DNA from: Turnera subulata
Taxonomy: Eukaryota; Streptophyta; Magnoliopsida; Malpighiales; Passifloraceae
DNA length: 64,000 nt
Assembly (NCBI GenBank): GCA_028386065.3
Contig: JAKUCV010002892.1
Span: forward strand, 19,954-83,953
Direction of reading: 5' to 3'
Part shown: positions 13,561 through 26,492 of the stretch, piece after piece
How the letters are laid out: every line of letters starts with the position of its first letter
Position numbering within the stretch: the first letter of the stretch is position 1
Notes under the pieces: generated by a model
Told to the model about the DNA's origin: nothing
The model's database searches: none
What the model saw: the letters and a program-made list of their open reading frames with translations, nothing else
Program-made: the position numbers and the translations under genes

Positions 13561-13885
13561 AACCCCATGCATGCATTAGAAACACAAGGTCGAGTACATT
13601 TCTATTAACTAACAAGATCACAAAGTGAAAAACATTTTATGAAGACGGTGATCTTTGTAATGGACCCAGCAGCGAGTGAGCAGTTTTTTTTTTTCCCCTT
13701 CGAGATTTGGATGGTTAATCTTTTGTAGATTGTCGTCGTCTTGAAGGTTACTACAACAGTTGTGATGGGAAATAAGGTCACGTTATGAAAAATTGAACTC
13801 CAAAATAGAGGGCAAAACCCAAGCAACAATCTAATGTACATACTTTGCGATTCTGCTCCAGTATATACTGGGTCTTTTGGTTTAG

Positions 13886-14063
13886 GATGGATGTAAGTTT
13901 TCTTGAAGAGTTTTTGTATAGAATTCGAAATTTCTCCTCAACAGAATTTTTCCGGAAAACAACTGTAGGTTTTTCAACGTATTGTTAACTCTTCTTTACT
14001 ACTTTTTATTTGTACTGTTTATGGATGTATGTGAAGATTTTACCTAGAAATTTGACTAGGTTA
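13886..14063 (+). repeat. dispersed repeat, copy 1
   Basis: It shares GTTTTTGTATAGAATT, a CAACTGTAG-type core and a closing TTACCTAGAAA block with copies at 14306-14505 and 34340-34535. It lies just downstream of the MCU 3' end, so it may be a fragment of an unclassified element. Confidence 0.5.
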
Positions 14064-14305
14064 TCGATCCGATATCGAAGTAATTGTTAGCTTATGTAAT
14101 TATAGGACAACACTAGGAAGTGAACAAGAGATTATTATTAATGACCAAAAAAAGAGATTATACGGACATTTCCGAATTTCAAGCCCACCGTGTATTTCTT
14201 TTTATTTAATATAACTATTTTTTTCGGGGGGAAAAAAAAAACAGACGTTTCCAAATTTCAAGCCCACCACCCCATAGGGCGTACTGGCCCATTCCAAATT
14301 CAAAC

Positions 14306-14505
14306 AGGATGCATCTAAGTTTTACATAGTTTTTGTATAGAATTGGAAATTTCTCCTTTCAAGGATTTCTCCTAAAAACAATTGTAGTTTTTCGACGTTT
14401 TTTTTAGAACTCTTCTTTGGTAGTTTTTTGAAATAGCTGGTAATTCAAGTTGATATTGTTTATGGATGCACGCATGTGAAGAATTTACCTAGAAACTTAA
14501 CTAGA
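14306..14505 (+). repeat. dispersed repeat, copy 2
   Basis: This is a second copy of the repeat at 13886, diverged but collinear from GTTTTTGTATAGAATT to the closing TTACCTAGAAA block. The two copies are separated by about 240 bp. Confidence 0.5.
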
Positions 14506-14589
14506 ATCACCACACGTCCACACCAAGCCTCTTCCACCCCCTGCTAGAAGCGACCATCCGGCAGTCAAGCAGTCTGAAACCGAAAAGGT

Positions 14590-16467
14590 TTAGGTCGAGT
14601 AGAAGCTACCATCAAATTTAGGTGCAATAATAGCGGTGAGTGATTTGACTTTGTGCGCGGAAAATTGCCAGAGCTCTGCATTAGGATATTGCGTCCTCCA
14701 TAGTTGATTAACCAGACTCCGATCTAACCTTTCAGCCAACAATTCTCGGGTCACACCAACATGCTTCTCCCATATCAAAATTGGACCCTGAAAACCTAAA
14801 TCAAGCAATTCACAATCACTAATCCATGAAGAGAAACGACACACAACCGCATACAAGTAGACAAACCCCCAAGCTTCTCCGACTGATCAATGAGAGAGTT
14901 AAAATCACCAAGTAATAGCCATAGATCATTTATCTATTCTGCCAAATGCCTAGTTTCCTGCCAAAAGCACTGATGCACCGATGGGGTAGGACTAGCATAC
15001 ACCACCGTGAGCAACCATGGCCTCTCCCCATTAAAGGTCACTCGAACATGTAAAAATTATGCATGAGAATATAGCACAACAACATTCAAACAGTGCCCTT
15101 TCCAAAGCACCCAGATACAGCCCGAACAACCAGCAACTTTGGAAATAACAAAGCCATCAAAACCACATCCTCGAATAATAGTTTGAACAATCTCAAACCT
15201 GACCTTAGTTTCCATAAGGATGACAAGACCTAGACGATGCATGAACACCAAATCTCGAAAAGCCCTGTAAAATTTATCACCCCCTCCCTCCTGGAAATTC
15301 CAAGCAATTATTTTTTGATTAAAATCAATAAAAACAGAATGGAAAAGAAAGTAGACAACTAGGCTGAAACACCAAATCAAGCAACCATATCAGTAACCAC
15401 ATCACTCATGACCTGGTCCCCAACCTCCTCTTCATTTCGGCTCCTGGGCTTTTCACCTGCTCCAGTACTAACACCCTCCTCTATATGCTGAGAGACCAAT
15501 GAATTAGTATGGCCTTGGCTTCTTAGGTCGAAGGCAATGTCCAAAAAAGTGGTCGAAGAAGACTCACATGGCGTAGATACCCCACCAGCACATGAACCAG
15601 TGCCCCCCTTCAGCTGACCCTCATGACTCACCTACCGAACTTGAAAAGAAAGTGGAACTAGGACATTAGGGAGGAGTACCTTCTTCTACTTAGGATTTGA
15701 GGGGCCACCAGTGTTGCCATTTTTAGATGTTCCCTTCTTCGACTTAACTGCCTTTCGAGGAGCCTCCGAAGCCACTTGAATTAAATCAGTACCAAACATG
15801 CAATACCCAGTAATACCACGTGGCCGCTTCGGATGCGGTGTGCCCTTTTCAAATGTATCAGTCGCTGAAGACGCCATAAAAAGACTCTTCTTCTGAGCCT
15901 GGGGTGTATGCGAAGAGGGAAACATACATTAAGGAGCCTAGTTAAATCCCAACCCCACCGTACCCACAGTTGGACCAGATTTCGCCACCAGCGAACTGCC
16001 AACCTGCACCTCCTCCAAAGCATCCTGGTCACCGCCCAACGCAGCAAACCGAGACTCTAAACCTGAACTTGAACCCTTCTGCACCTCATTCTTCCCAGAC
16101 ATCGAGGCCTGCCCTGTCTTTCTCAATCGCTATCTCGGCAGAATCATAATTCACTGCCCGTATTTGAAAGCTGGAGCTTCCACAAGAACAACAATAGATG
16201 TTGACTCGGATTGCATCTGAGGCAAAGCTGTGCCTGTTCCACTTCCTATCGTAGGACTACCAAAATTCAGAGGAGGGATTTGTTGCCTATTCAGTGGGCA
16301 GTTAGCTAATGAATGGCTTGGCCGACCACACCAAAAACAAACATGCGGAAGGTTTTCATACACGGTGGGGGTACCAAACACCATCAACGTATGTGTGAAT
16401 ACCCGACCCAAAATCACTTGGGCCTATTCACCTATTTCCTTACACCTTCTTCTTCGAGTCAATCCCA
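14590..16467 (-). pseudogene. LINE relic: ORF1 zinc knuckle and ORF2 endonuclease
   Basis: Read on the minus strand, 16417-16151 encodes a CCHC-type knuckle (CFWCGRPSHSLANC) typical of ORF1 of plant LINEs, followed by a Pro/Ser/Lys-rich linker. 15380-15057 encodes the start of the endonuclease domain (IIAWNFQEGG, then VILMETKV carrying the catalytic Glu region). 14856-14590 encodes its middle (SDCELLDLGFQGP and a RLDRSL motif). The frames are separated by stops and shifts, and no reverse transcriptase follows, so the 3' half is missing. The ORF1 N-terminal parts lie at 17887-18311 and 26493-26850, displaced by later insertions. Confidence 0.8.
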
Positions 16468-17886
16468 TGTCAATGGAGTCGCCACCCAAATTTTATTTAG
16501 GGCAAAATTTGGGAAAAAATCTTCAGATGACTCCTTTAGGCTACATGGTCATGGCGAACTAAAGACATGGGATCGGGGGTTCGTCACGGATGGGAAGGTG
16601 TTAGGCACCCATCCGTGTTGGGTCGAGACCTTGTGCAATTGATGAATGCAAATGTGCTTTATGCAGATGTGCAAGTGTGGAAAATAAAAGAATGGGGGAG
16701 AAGAAGAAGATTTGGCTTGCATCCCGTTGTAAAATCGAGACTACCTACGTACCCGAGTGACCGGGGTCAAAGCCACGTAGTTCTAAATATGGCACTAATC
16801 GGCCACTTACATCATCAAAAGCATCATCATGTGATCAGCAAGAATCATCCAAAAAGAGTTAAGGGTTACCTCTTGTAGCCTCCTTTAGCTCCTTGCAATG
16901 GGTTGAGTTCTACACCCAACTTCTTACCACTTCTAAGCTCTATGGTTGGTCCTCTTCTTGACTCCTACTCACTAGACTACTGCTGATGCTTCCCACAAAA
17001 TTTCTCCAGAGTTTCTGCCTAAGAATGTATTTCTAGGCCTGGAGAAATAGAGTTTCTCCAAGCATTCAAGGCTTATGGGTGTGTATGTGAGAAAAATTGT
17101 GATTCCCATGAAATGTGTGTGAGGGGTCCTATTTATAGTGTTCTGGGAAGCCTAGGGGCGTGGACCTGCTTAATGGTGAAGATTATGCCCGAAAATCTAG
17201 TCCAAAACCGCGTAGGATCGAATTAGAAACAAAATTGGAGGGAATCGGGGATTCTGGGCACCCATGACCGCCGCGAGAGGACCGCCGGTCACCATGCGTG
17301 TCACCCATTCTTTCCTTTTTCGACCCCCAATCCCCCTAATTCAGCTCTAATTTGATCCTACCGCGTAATCAACCCCTAATCAACCCAGAATCACTCAATT
17401 ACTTGATTATCACTCCCCTAAATCATTCCATAACAGATTAATTATACATTAACATCCATTTCATACTAAATCATACCAAAAACAACATTCCTACATAAAT
17501 GATGATTTAGCCTGTAAGAAATGTGTTAATGGGCTAGATAAACTTTGGAGAATTCATTTACTTGGACTCTTAAACCTATTCCTAACCCAAAAATAAATCA
17601 TCTCAATATAATTGGGTTAAAAACCACTAAAGGAGTCCAAGTAATGAAATGAAATGTATTTTAATGTAAATAAACCTTGTTATATATTTTACCCTAAGAT
17701 TAAATCATCTCATTAATCCTAAGGTTTAAGTGCATAAAGGTTTAGATTACCAAAAAACATTAACTTTACTAAATTAAATTCTTATCATGCCTTAACTCGA
17801 AATCAAATATTCTCATTAACTTCAAGTTTAAGCATGTTTGGAATCTAGTTTTAGTAAAATGTTTGTGGGTCAAATTTGGGTGTACA
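16468..17886. mobile_element. LTR-like repeat inserted in LINE ORF1
   Basis: LINE ORF1 coding is interrupted exactly here. The insert begins TGTCAATGGAG and ends GGGTGTACA. It has short subterminal inverted repeats (ACCCAAATTT near 16480, AAATTTGGGT near 17872). The TG...CA ends suggest a solo LTR. The flanks do not show a clean 5-bp duplication (only CATG is shared), so the boundaries may be off by a few bases. The 16230-16878 plus-strand frames across it do not resemble proteins. Confidence 0.5.
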
Positions 17887-18311
17887 GCATGTTTCCATAT
17901 GAAGTGGCTTGGACAAATCTAGTTCAAGTGTAGCTTTGGCAAACTTGCCACGTTTCGTCTTCTAGGTTGAGAAATCAACCATAACAAGCCAGCCAACCCT
18001 ATTACACACCTTCTATAGAATGGCCAGCTGGTAAAGCTCAGTAGACAAATTCAGTACCCTAACCCAAGCCACTACCGACGTTACTTTATACCTAGAAGGC
18101 TCAAAGTTCAGCTACCACGGTTCGACAGCTCCAAAATCACCCAGAGACCCCCAGTTAGAGCTCAAATATAATTAGAATTATCCGCAAGCTTAACCAGATA
18201 ATAGTTTTGATCGAGATCAATCACCCGAAAACCTCCCCCCAAGCTCCAAAGACGTTGTAGGCGATTGCATAAAAGTTTATACCCTATAGGTCTGCCCCAG
18301 AGTTTTACAAT
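17887..18311 (-). pseudogene. LINE relic: ORF1 DUF4283-like segment
   Basis: Minus-strand translation in broken frames gives VKLWGRPIGYKLLCNRL, then RVIDLDQNYYLVKL, ALTGGLWVI and VVAWVRVLNLSTELYQ. This is the order of the DUF4283 region of plant LINE ORF1 proteins. At least one internal stop is present. It continues leftward into GKFAKATLELDLSKPL and is then cut by the 16468-17886 insert. On the right it is cut by the solo LTR starting at 18312. Confidence 0.75.
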
Positions 18312-18713
18312 TGATATGTGTGCATATCATATACTATTTTGGAGCATAAAATATCCCTTTGGCCAAGCATTTTGCTAAGATCATGCATGTTATTTATAGT
18401 TTTAGCTTGTTTTTCACTAGTTTCGCTTCCACTTATTAATTTATGCTTTCAGGTATCTTTTGTTGCAAAATGGCTTGATTTTTGTAGAACTGAAGCCCTT
18501 TAAAGAATTGTGGAATGTTTGGAGCCAATTCATGAAGATTTCTTGACAATGAGTTTTCAACGGCATCACACCGTTGAAACCCGCAGACCAGAACCTGGTG
18601 CATTATAATCTCTGCGACAGAAGGATTACTTGTTGGCCAAATAATATGTGGCACCGACTTACTGCTACTCCTAAGGAAATAAAAGAGATTTTTTCTACAG
18701 CCAAAGAAGGAGA

Positions 18714-21700
18714 TGAAACGCCCGTATCCCAATTTGTTAATAAAAACATATATAAAATATGAAATGACCAAGCTACCCCTATCAACCCCGGGACATGAAG
18801 AATCATCACAAAACATCTTATCATGAAAAATAACCACAACCGGCAACACCACCGAGTAAAACAACCAGACACGATCATGTCTAAGCAATAATCTCACAAA
18901 GAGCTACAACGGAAGATAATATAAACCATAATCAAACTTCACAAATATGCATACCGACTATGGATCCGACCCGAAGGAAAATAGGCACAGTTACCTGAAA
19001 GCGTTCCTGACCCATAATCAGCCAACCTGTGTGGAAGAGTGAAGGGGTGAGACCAACCACTGTCTCACCACAACAAATAAAACAAGGTATACATTTACAA
19101 GTCAATTACAAGCATATCGGTACCTGGCAATCCCTGCCACAGTGCACAGAACAAGCCGTCGTGCACAACACAGATTAAACTGTCCGTTATTATGCATAAT
19201 TGGCTTATGCGAGATGAATGCGTATTATCATTAAATATCTTATCATGGTTTGAGTATTTTATTATTATTCAGGGCCCCCTATTGTGAGTCATTTTGGGTA
19301 GAGTATATCTGTACAGATTCCGGGCATAAGCCCAATGTCGCGTCCGGAAGGGGTAGATTCCGTGACATAAGCCACCGAAAAACCTTGTGTGGCCGCTAGC
19401 TCTCTGAGGGTGTGCTCAGTCATACCTAACCGGTATCAGTCATCTAGGGGTACACCTTTCCCTAGGATTTCCATGCAAAGCTGCATAACCATGTCCCGAG
19501 AGGTACCCAACCCTCCCCTCGGTCCTACCCGTCAACATCACAGTAGAATTAAGTATGTTATTCTCTGTTATTCCTTTACTATTCAGTGTGCCTTACATTA
19601 TGTATTATTCAGGGATGTGTGAAATCAGTATGGTATAATTCTCATATCCGGGCATTTGGCCCACAAACCCTCACACGAGCACCAATACATAATTTCATGT
19701 TATATTCAATAACAAACAGCTCATAGACAATTTAGACATGTGAGAAGCACACAGGCACACAATTCCAATCGCAACATGTAACAACCAGGCATGTAACTAC
19801 CAACCAAGCCAACAAGCATTGAAGACACGTATAAAAGTTTTTTAACGTCGCACAAGAATTTCACATTAGTACCATCACTAATATTTCTGAATGTTGTAGG
19901 CAGTAAAGAATACAAAGGTTTATATGCCCTCACCTGGGCCGTAATGACTGTCTCGGAAGCCAAAGCCTCGTTCCGCCTCAACAATCCTATATTTATAACA
20001 AAATACAACACGTAAGGTTCACATCGAATATGATGAATGCATAAGTCAACTAAAGGCTCACGGGGTCTAAGCCCAACTAAACCCATAAACAATTTTCGGG
20101 CCTAGGGCCCACTTCTTGGGTCCATAATTATCTATTTATGTATTAGGACTTAAAGCCCATATCAAATCCTTAAATCCTTCTTAAGCCTAAGCCCCATATT
20201 AATAGTAACCATTGGGCCTAAAGCCCAACTTAATTAATTAACTCTTTATTAGTTTATAGCCCATACATATCATGACATTAATTGGGCCTGGGCCCGACCC
20301 GCCGTAATAATCGTATTATCGAACTCCCGAACCCAAACCTACCGGCCTAAAGGTACTATGTGCGTCGGACACATCCCGGCCACGCCACTCAACTCCCCGG
20401 ACATGATTTCCACTAGTCCATCTATTTTTGTACATCGGTTGATCCATTTTACTGCATGACTTGCTTAAATATGAAATACACGACATCATCCAGTAAATTA
20501 CCATTTAGATTTGATTCTCGATGCTCGCCAGAAAAGCACCCGAGCCCTCGCCGGAACATTCCCGAGATCGCCGGATTCCGGTCAACCCCGCCGGAATTCT
20601 CCAGAATTAATCGAGAAAACAGCCACAGAAATTCTGCCATAACCATACAACATCCAACCATATTCAACCCAACATCCAATTAAATCAACATCAACCCCAC
20701 TGATCATTAAATTGTTTAAACAAAAAGCATTGTAAAAAAGAATCCTTACACGGAGATCTCACAATCACAACTCGGATCAATCAATCCGTATAACCCGATA
20801 CCACAGCTTCTTTGTGTGGAGAAATAGAACCACCAACAAACGGCATTCAACGCAAGCTAGCATAAGACAAAATTAACGAACTATGGCAGCAAAATCTTAC
20901 CTGGAACAACCACTGCTCAAACCCGAATCCATCACTGGCCAACCCGTTTTGCAGCCTCTCCGTCCGAGGGTACCCCTGCAGCAACAACCACCCTAACACA
21001 AATCCGGCACTGATCGACTACACCAGCAGCATCCCGACAACCACCATTCGATGCAGCCTAACAAGAGTAACACAAACCCGCCATCGAGCACCACAATCGA
21101 GCAGAAGCACCAAACACCGTCCACCAATAACCACATACCCAGCAACCCAAAACACAATGAAGAACTCGATTAGCAAATCGGTACTCAAGGCGGCAAGGGA
21201 CGGAAGAAGGAGAAGAGAGAGTGGAAGTCGGAGCTTACCCGACTAATGGAGGCGTCGACCTTGTCTCAGTGGCGGCGGCTTCGATTGGTGCACAGAGCGG
21301 CGGCCGAAGAGGAGACGAATAGGTGGATGGTGTCAGTGAAGAGAGGAAGACGGGGAAGAAAAAAAAACAAGAGAGTAATCTGAGGGGAAAAGGAAAGAAA
21401 AGATAGAGAAAAAAGAAAGGGGTTCCGAGTCGTGAGGCCACGATCTATGGAGAGAAAACCTGAAGCAAAATCGTGGGGAGAGAAGACTAGGTCAGGCGGC
21501 GACTTGGGAAGAAAAAGGAAGAGGGAACAGAGGAAAGAAAGAAAATAAACAGGAGGGTTAGGGCTTTGACCCGCCCAAGCCAAAACGACGTCGTTTTGGC
21601 TTTGGGCGCGGTCAACTAGCCCTCAAGTCAACTTCACTGTTTCTTTTCTTTTTTTTTCCCTTTACCTTTCCTCAAAGTTTTAATTACAACCATGATAAAC

Positions 21701-21905
21701 CCCGTGTTTCACCTCAAAACACCCAATATCTCCAAAGAACTCGATTAAGGATTAAATTCCAGCTTAAAATCAATATCTCCGAGGAAAATAAATTAATTTC
21801 CTTGACCAAAAATTCTAAAATTTCTCGAGGATAAAATTAGAAATTAAATTCCAAAAATTCCGAAAAATTCTATAAAAATTAAATACTGGAAATCGGGGCG
21901 TTACA
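18714..21905 (-). repeat. 3' LTR of the gypsy element
   Basis: Read on minus it starts TGTAACGCCCCG and ends GGGCGTTTCA. Its 3.2-kb length is large but known for plant chromoviruses. The middle (about 20900-21320) is GC-rich and exon-like, with a GTCGG/GTAAGC donor-like site on minus near 21237. A 26-bp perfect palindrome lies at 21577-21602. Plus-strand TGAAACGCCC at 18714 marks the outer edge. Confidence 0.8.
21577..21602. repeat. 26-bp perfect palindrome in LTR
   Basis: The core is CCAAAACGACGTCGTTTTGG, extended by three matching base pairs on each side. It contains the ACGT/GACGTC core of bZIP-type sites and lies in the LTR upstream half, so it may be a promoter element of the retrotransposon. 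Confidence 0.6.
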
Positions 21906-24900
21906 GTTCTACCCCATTTAACAAAATTTCGTCCTCGAAATTTGGAGATAAGAAATAGAACAGATATGAACACTTCTCTCCAAATGGGAAACAACCTCCC
22001 AAGTAGCCTCATCCACATTATGACGACTCCATCTAACCAAACCACAAGAACGGTACGACTCATTAACTGCCGTACTTCCCAAGCCAGAATCTCCAATGGC
22101 TCCTCAATATAGGTCAAATCATCAGACCTCCTCCTCTATCGAGAATATAAGATGACACAAACCAGATCGATAGCGACTCACCATCGAGACCTGGAATACA
22201 TCGTGTACGCGAGACAGGTCCTCCGAAAAGTCAACGATATACCAGCGGATCAACCCGCTCACTGATCACATATAGATCAATAAAAACAAGGGCACAACCC
22301 GCCCTACCTCCCAAATCGGATAACACCTATCCATGGAGCAACACGGAGGAATGTCCCATCACCTACACTGTATTCCACCTCACGATGATGCATGTCAGCA
22401 AAACCCTGCTACCAGTGCTATGCAGCTACCACACACTGCTTGGCCACCCCGATCTAATCTACTGTTCCTCGGACCAGGTCCGGACCAATCGCCCATCTAA
22501 GACCTTTCTCCTCCTGATAGATCTGAGAACGACATTTGTGCCTATATAAAGCCTCGTAAGGCGCCACACCAAAACTGGAATGGTAACCGTTGTTGTGAAC
22601 AACTCCGCCAACAATAACTACTAATACCAAAGTACTAATGAAGTAAAACACACCAGCTCAAAGCATCTCGTCCAGTGTCGGAAAGGAACATTCCGGCTGT
22701 TCATCGGTCTGCGAATGAACAACAATACTGAAATTCAACTTAGTACCCAAAGCTGACTCCAACCTTTCCAAAATGGAAAGTAAACCACGGATCTCCATCC
22801 GTTATAACGTATAGAAAAAGACCTAACCTGGTCAGACTGTCGACAATGACCCAACTGGCGTGCCGACCCTGGGTCTTCATTAACCCAATCACAAAGTCCA
22901 TAGTGATATTTTCCTACATCCATTGTGGAATAGTCAAAGAACTCAACTTGCCCGCATGAGCCTGATGCTCGGCTTCCACCTGCTGACAAGTCATGCAACG
23001 AACCACCGATTTCGCAACATCTTTCTTATTATCATACCACCAATAGTAACCTCTAGTGCTACCCGACTGCATAGCATATGGCGTATTATGCGCTTTATCC
23101 ATGATCCATCGCGTCAGATCATCAACCTCATAAACCCAAAATCGATCATCGGTTATCAAGCGCCATCCTCCTGGATATGGAACTAGAACCCCTCCACCGA
23201 GAGCCTTTTCTCGCAACTCTGCTAAAAGAGGATCACCGGACTATGACCACAAGGTCAGCCAGATGCTCAAACTAGCTAGCCACATCCCGATGGCATCTGC
23301 CTGTAACTATGCATCTAAAGGCCTCAGTTTCCTCATAGAAAGCAAGCATAGGCAATTGGATGCACCACTACAGAAGCAACCCTTTACCAGCTTAAAGCAT
23401 CTACAACTACAACAGCCCACTCTAGAACATTGGTCGGATAATTTTCCTTATGGATTTCCAGTTGCCTATAGGCATAAGTAATATCCCAACCCTTCTACGT
23501 CAAACACATCCCAACCCCAACTAGAAGCATCTCTAACCACCGTGTATTCGCCACCGGGCCTGGGATCAGCCAATACTATTGTAGTAACCAAATGACTCTT
23601 CGACTACCCAAAACTCTACTAGCAACTGTCATCCCAGAAAAGCACAAACTTCCTCGACAAACCCGCTATCAAGGAAAGGCCATCGATAAACCTCCAGTAA
23701 CAGCCGACAAGTCCAACAAACTTCGTACCTTGGATACATTCTTCGGTGGTATTCATTCCATAACTGCTTTTACTTTGATCAGGTCCACCTTAAATCTACC
23801 ACTAACTACCAAGTGATCGAGAAAAACAATCTCATCCAGCCAAAACTCACACTTGTTGAGCTTGGCATACAACTATTGTTCTCTGGCCCTTTGAACACCA
23901 ACTCCGAATGCTCCTCATGCTCAGCCTTACTCCTCCAGTAGACCGGAATATCCTCAATAATTACGACCACAAACCGGTCCAAGAATTCGTGGAACACCCC
24001 CCCATGCATCACAATTGAAAACTACAGGAGCATTTGTCAACTCGAGTATAACAACCTCAAAATGACCATACCAAGTGCAGATTGCAGCCTTCGAGAGGCA
24101 CCTTGCCACTGACCGAATGAGTCACCGATTCTGGTAAAGAATACTTGTTCAACCATCCATAGACAACACACATGCACCACTATCGTCTTTTCCATGATGA
24201 ATAGAATCGATGCACCTCTCAACGAGAAGCTCGGTTTTATAAAACCTTAATCCAACAACTCCTCAAGTTGTTTCTTCAGTTCCTGAAGCTCAATCGGAGC
24301 CATTCTTTAGGGTGATATGAAGATAAGAGAACTCCCGGTACCAAGTCCACCATATACCCCACCTCTCGTCCTGGAGGCAACCCTGGTAATCATCAAGAAT
24401 AACATTGAGAAACTCCCTCACAAATGGGACATCCTCTAAACCTGGCACTGGTACTGAAAAATCAACCACACAAGCAAGAGAAAACCTCTCATCCTTGTAA
24501 CAAGTTGACAAAGCTCTTCGCTCCCAACAAAACCAAACATCACCCTAAAAGAAGAACAACAAGAACATTTCCTTGGCCCGACAATCCACCATTGACTGGT
24601 GTTTGGATATCCAATCTCAGTCTGGTATCACATTGTACTCACCTTAGTCCAACCCGATAAGAACAAAGAAAAAACTGATCAACAACACCGTCGACATACC
24701 TCGACAAGCTTGATCAACAACATCGCCAGAGACTTCAACATTCATAAAAGCATCTTTTCAGGGATAACAACCACAACGGCATAGCAGCCACATAAGACAT
24801 CTCGTAATCCGATTCCGATACTGGATATTATACACCCGCAAAACAAGGTCACCACCGCTATCCAAACCGGTTAATACAACTCATCAACACTAAACTTAAC

Positions 24901-25440
24901 TGTTCAACATGTAAAGATAACCTCGCAACGACTCATCACCCGAATGTCTAGGCACCAAAAGTGATAACTCTGTCCCGTTGGAAAAACCACTTCACATTGG
25001 CATGAATAACTCGTCTCGAACGAACCCCGAGAACATCGAATGATTGCACCATTGTAACCGACACAAGGATTCACTGACCACGCCAGTCGATCCACTCGCA
25101 ATACAAGCAAGCATTTTCAAACATTAAACAATGTAACCCCTTGATATACCGAAAGAGTTGCAAACCCAAGCTTAAGAGCTCATTTGGGTTCTAATAAAAC
25201 AGTGGGTTTTCCACTTAAAACCGTCATCGACAACGAAGTCGAAAACCTTATTTCCGGGTCATTCCAACCCTTAGCATTTAGGTACTGGCCTATCGGATCC
25301 ATAACGACTCCTACATGAATGCATATGCGTGTAAAATATATACATTTTTTTTCACTTTAAAAGACAACACACCAGGAGCAGACTAATGCACAGAGAAGCA
25401 AAAATTTTCCATCACACTTAACACCAAAGACCTAAAGCCT
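21906..25440 (-). pseudogene. Gypsy pol relic (protease?-RT-integrase-chromodomain)
   Basis: The minus-strand pieces, in element order, are as follows. 25110-24904 may be protease-proximal. 24511-24290 resembles the RT entry region (LEDVPFVREF). 24012-23806 resembles the RT palm (VFHEFLDRFVVVIIEDI, where the family has IDDI, so one catalytic Asp is replaced by Glu). 23216-22914 is the integrase zinc-binding region (RCMTCQQVEAEHQ). 22998-22735 is the integrase core in a shifted frame. 22651-22454 is the integrase C-terminal part (PYEALYRHKCRS). 22117-21815 resembles a chromodomain tail (YIEEPLEIL) ending with SKFRGRNF. All pieces are out of register with each other, so no protein can be made. 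Confidence 0.8.
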
Positions 25441-25452
25441 GCTCCGCTACCA
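25441..25452 (-). other. Primer-binding site (TGGTAGCGGAGC)
   Basis: On minus, TGGTAGCGGAGC lies 3 nt inside the remnant 5' LTR. It differs from the initiator-Met tRNA type (TGGTATCAGAGC) at two positions. The same 12-mer recurs in the elements at 46105 and 53313. Confidence 0.75.
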
Positions 25453-25455
25453 AGC

Positions 25456-25507
25456 TGTAACGTCCCGTGTTGGTCTGTAGTGAGAGTCGACAAGCCGAGA
25501 CGTTACA
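25456..25507 (-). repeat. 52-bp vestigial 5' LTR
   Basis: Both LTR termini are present (plus strand TGTAACGTCCCG at 25456 and GACGTTACA ending at 25507). The perfect GGAGA duplication follows directly. Compared with the 3.2-kb LTR at the other end, more than 98 percent of the 5' LTR is missing, so an internal deletion or an aberrant reverse-transcription product is implied. Confidence 0.65.
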
Positions 25508-26492
25508 GGAGAAGTCATAGAAGATATTAATTCCTACTTTTTAGCTACCTTAGCTAGATTCTAGGAATTAAAAACTAGGGTTTCAGAATAATAGAAGGGA
25601 CATTGGCTCCAGCAAGAAATCAACTTTTCCTCTGGATTTTTATTGTCGACAGCAGCAGGTGGATAAAAGGGCTCTCTAGTTGATTTTTATTTTCTTCCTT
25701 CTTTATTTTCAGTTTGTATCATGAACAAATCCTCCATGTTTGTTTTCTCTCTAATTATGAACTAAAATATCTTTTCTAGGTCAAGAGGGATGAGCTACTT
25801 GATTTCTTTTATGATTTAATTACTCCTCGAGCAATTTTTTTATTCGTGTTCTTGATTGATTTGTGTGTGTTTTATTCAAGTTTGAAGCCTGATCACCTTT
25901 ATTACTTGCCTTAGGATTTAAACTAAGTACCGATATGAGAAGTTTAATTCTGAAAAAACAGAAATCAACCTTAATCTAGAAACTGAAAGGTAATAGATTA
26001 TTATGGAATTAGTAACAACACAAAGCATCATTGCTCTTAGGAATAGGTTTGATCCACGACAGTGGTAAGATTGACCTCTGAGACGAAGTTATACCTTTAA
26101 AAGTCGATAATTTCACCCTAGGTTGTTACCCATCAAGAAAACGAGTAGAAGGCTGTAGATTTTTAGCAAATAGTGTCGCCCCGTTCCCAGACGTGGAACA
26201 GAGTCACCCTGTTAGCAGAATCTAGAGGATAATTAAGGCATAAAAGGATAGAGTAGTGAACCCCAATTGATCTAGGCCTTCCATAATCTGATATTTTCAT
26301 ATAATTCACAGTTTATTTGCATTTACTTTATTGTTGATTTCGATTTCAATTCAAATCTCCAAATCGATAACTCTCTCTTTTACTGTTTTCGGCCTAACGG
26401 AGTGAGTCTGTTGATTAATTATTTTGCCTAGTCCCTGTGGATACGACCTTGTGTGCTACTACGTTCTGTGCGCTTGCAGATTTTACACATCA

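Larger units (their letters stand above)
18714..25507 (-). mobile_element. Decayed Ty3/gypsy chromovirus element
   Basis: The element is flanked by a perfect GGAGA target duplication (18709-18713 and 25508-25512). On the minus strand the order is a 52-bp remnant 5' LTR (25456-25507), primer-binding site (25441-25452), protease/RT/integrase remnants, polypurine tract (just right of 21905), and 3' LTR (18714-21905, 3192 bp). The gag region is essentially absent, and pol is riddled with stops and shifts. RT, integrase and chromodomain-like remnants place it with plant chromoviruses (Tekay/Del-like). Confidence 0.85.
18312..26492 (+). mobile_element. Solo LTR (gypsy-type), split by a younger gypsy element
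   Basis: The left part is 18312-18713 and the right part 25513-26492. The ends are TGATATGTGTGC and TTACACATCA, which form an imperfect terminal inverted repeat. The right part ends with the GTCCCTGTGGATACGACC block often found just before the end of plant gypsy LTRs, which sets plus orientation. It sits inside LINE ORF1 coding. The flanking 5-mers (ACAAT left, GCGAT right) differ by two transitions, consistent with an aged target duplication. No internal region or primer-binding site of its own remains. The younger element at 18714-25507 accounts for most of its span. Confidence 0.7.
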
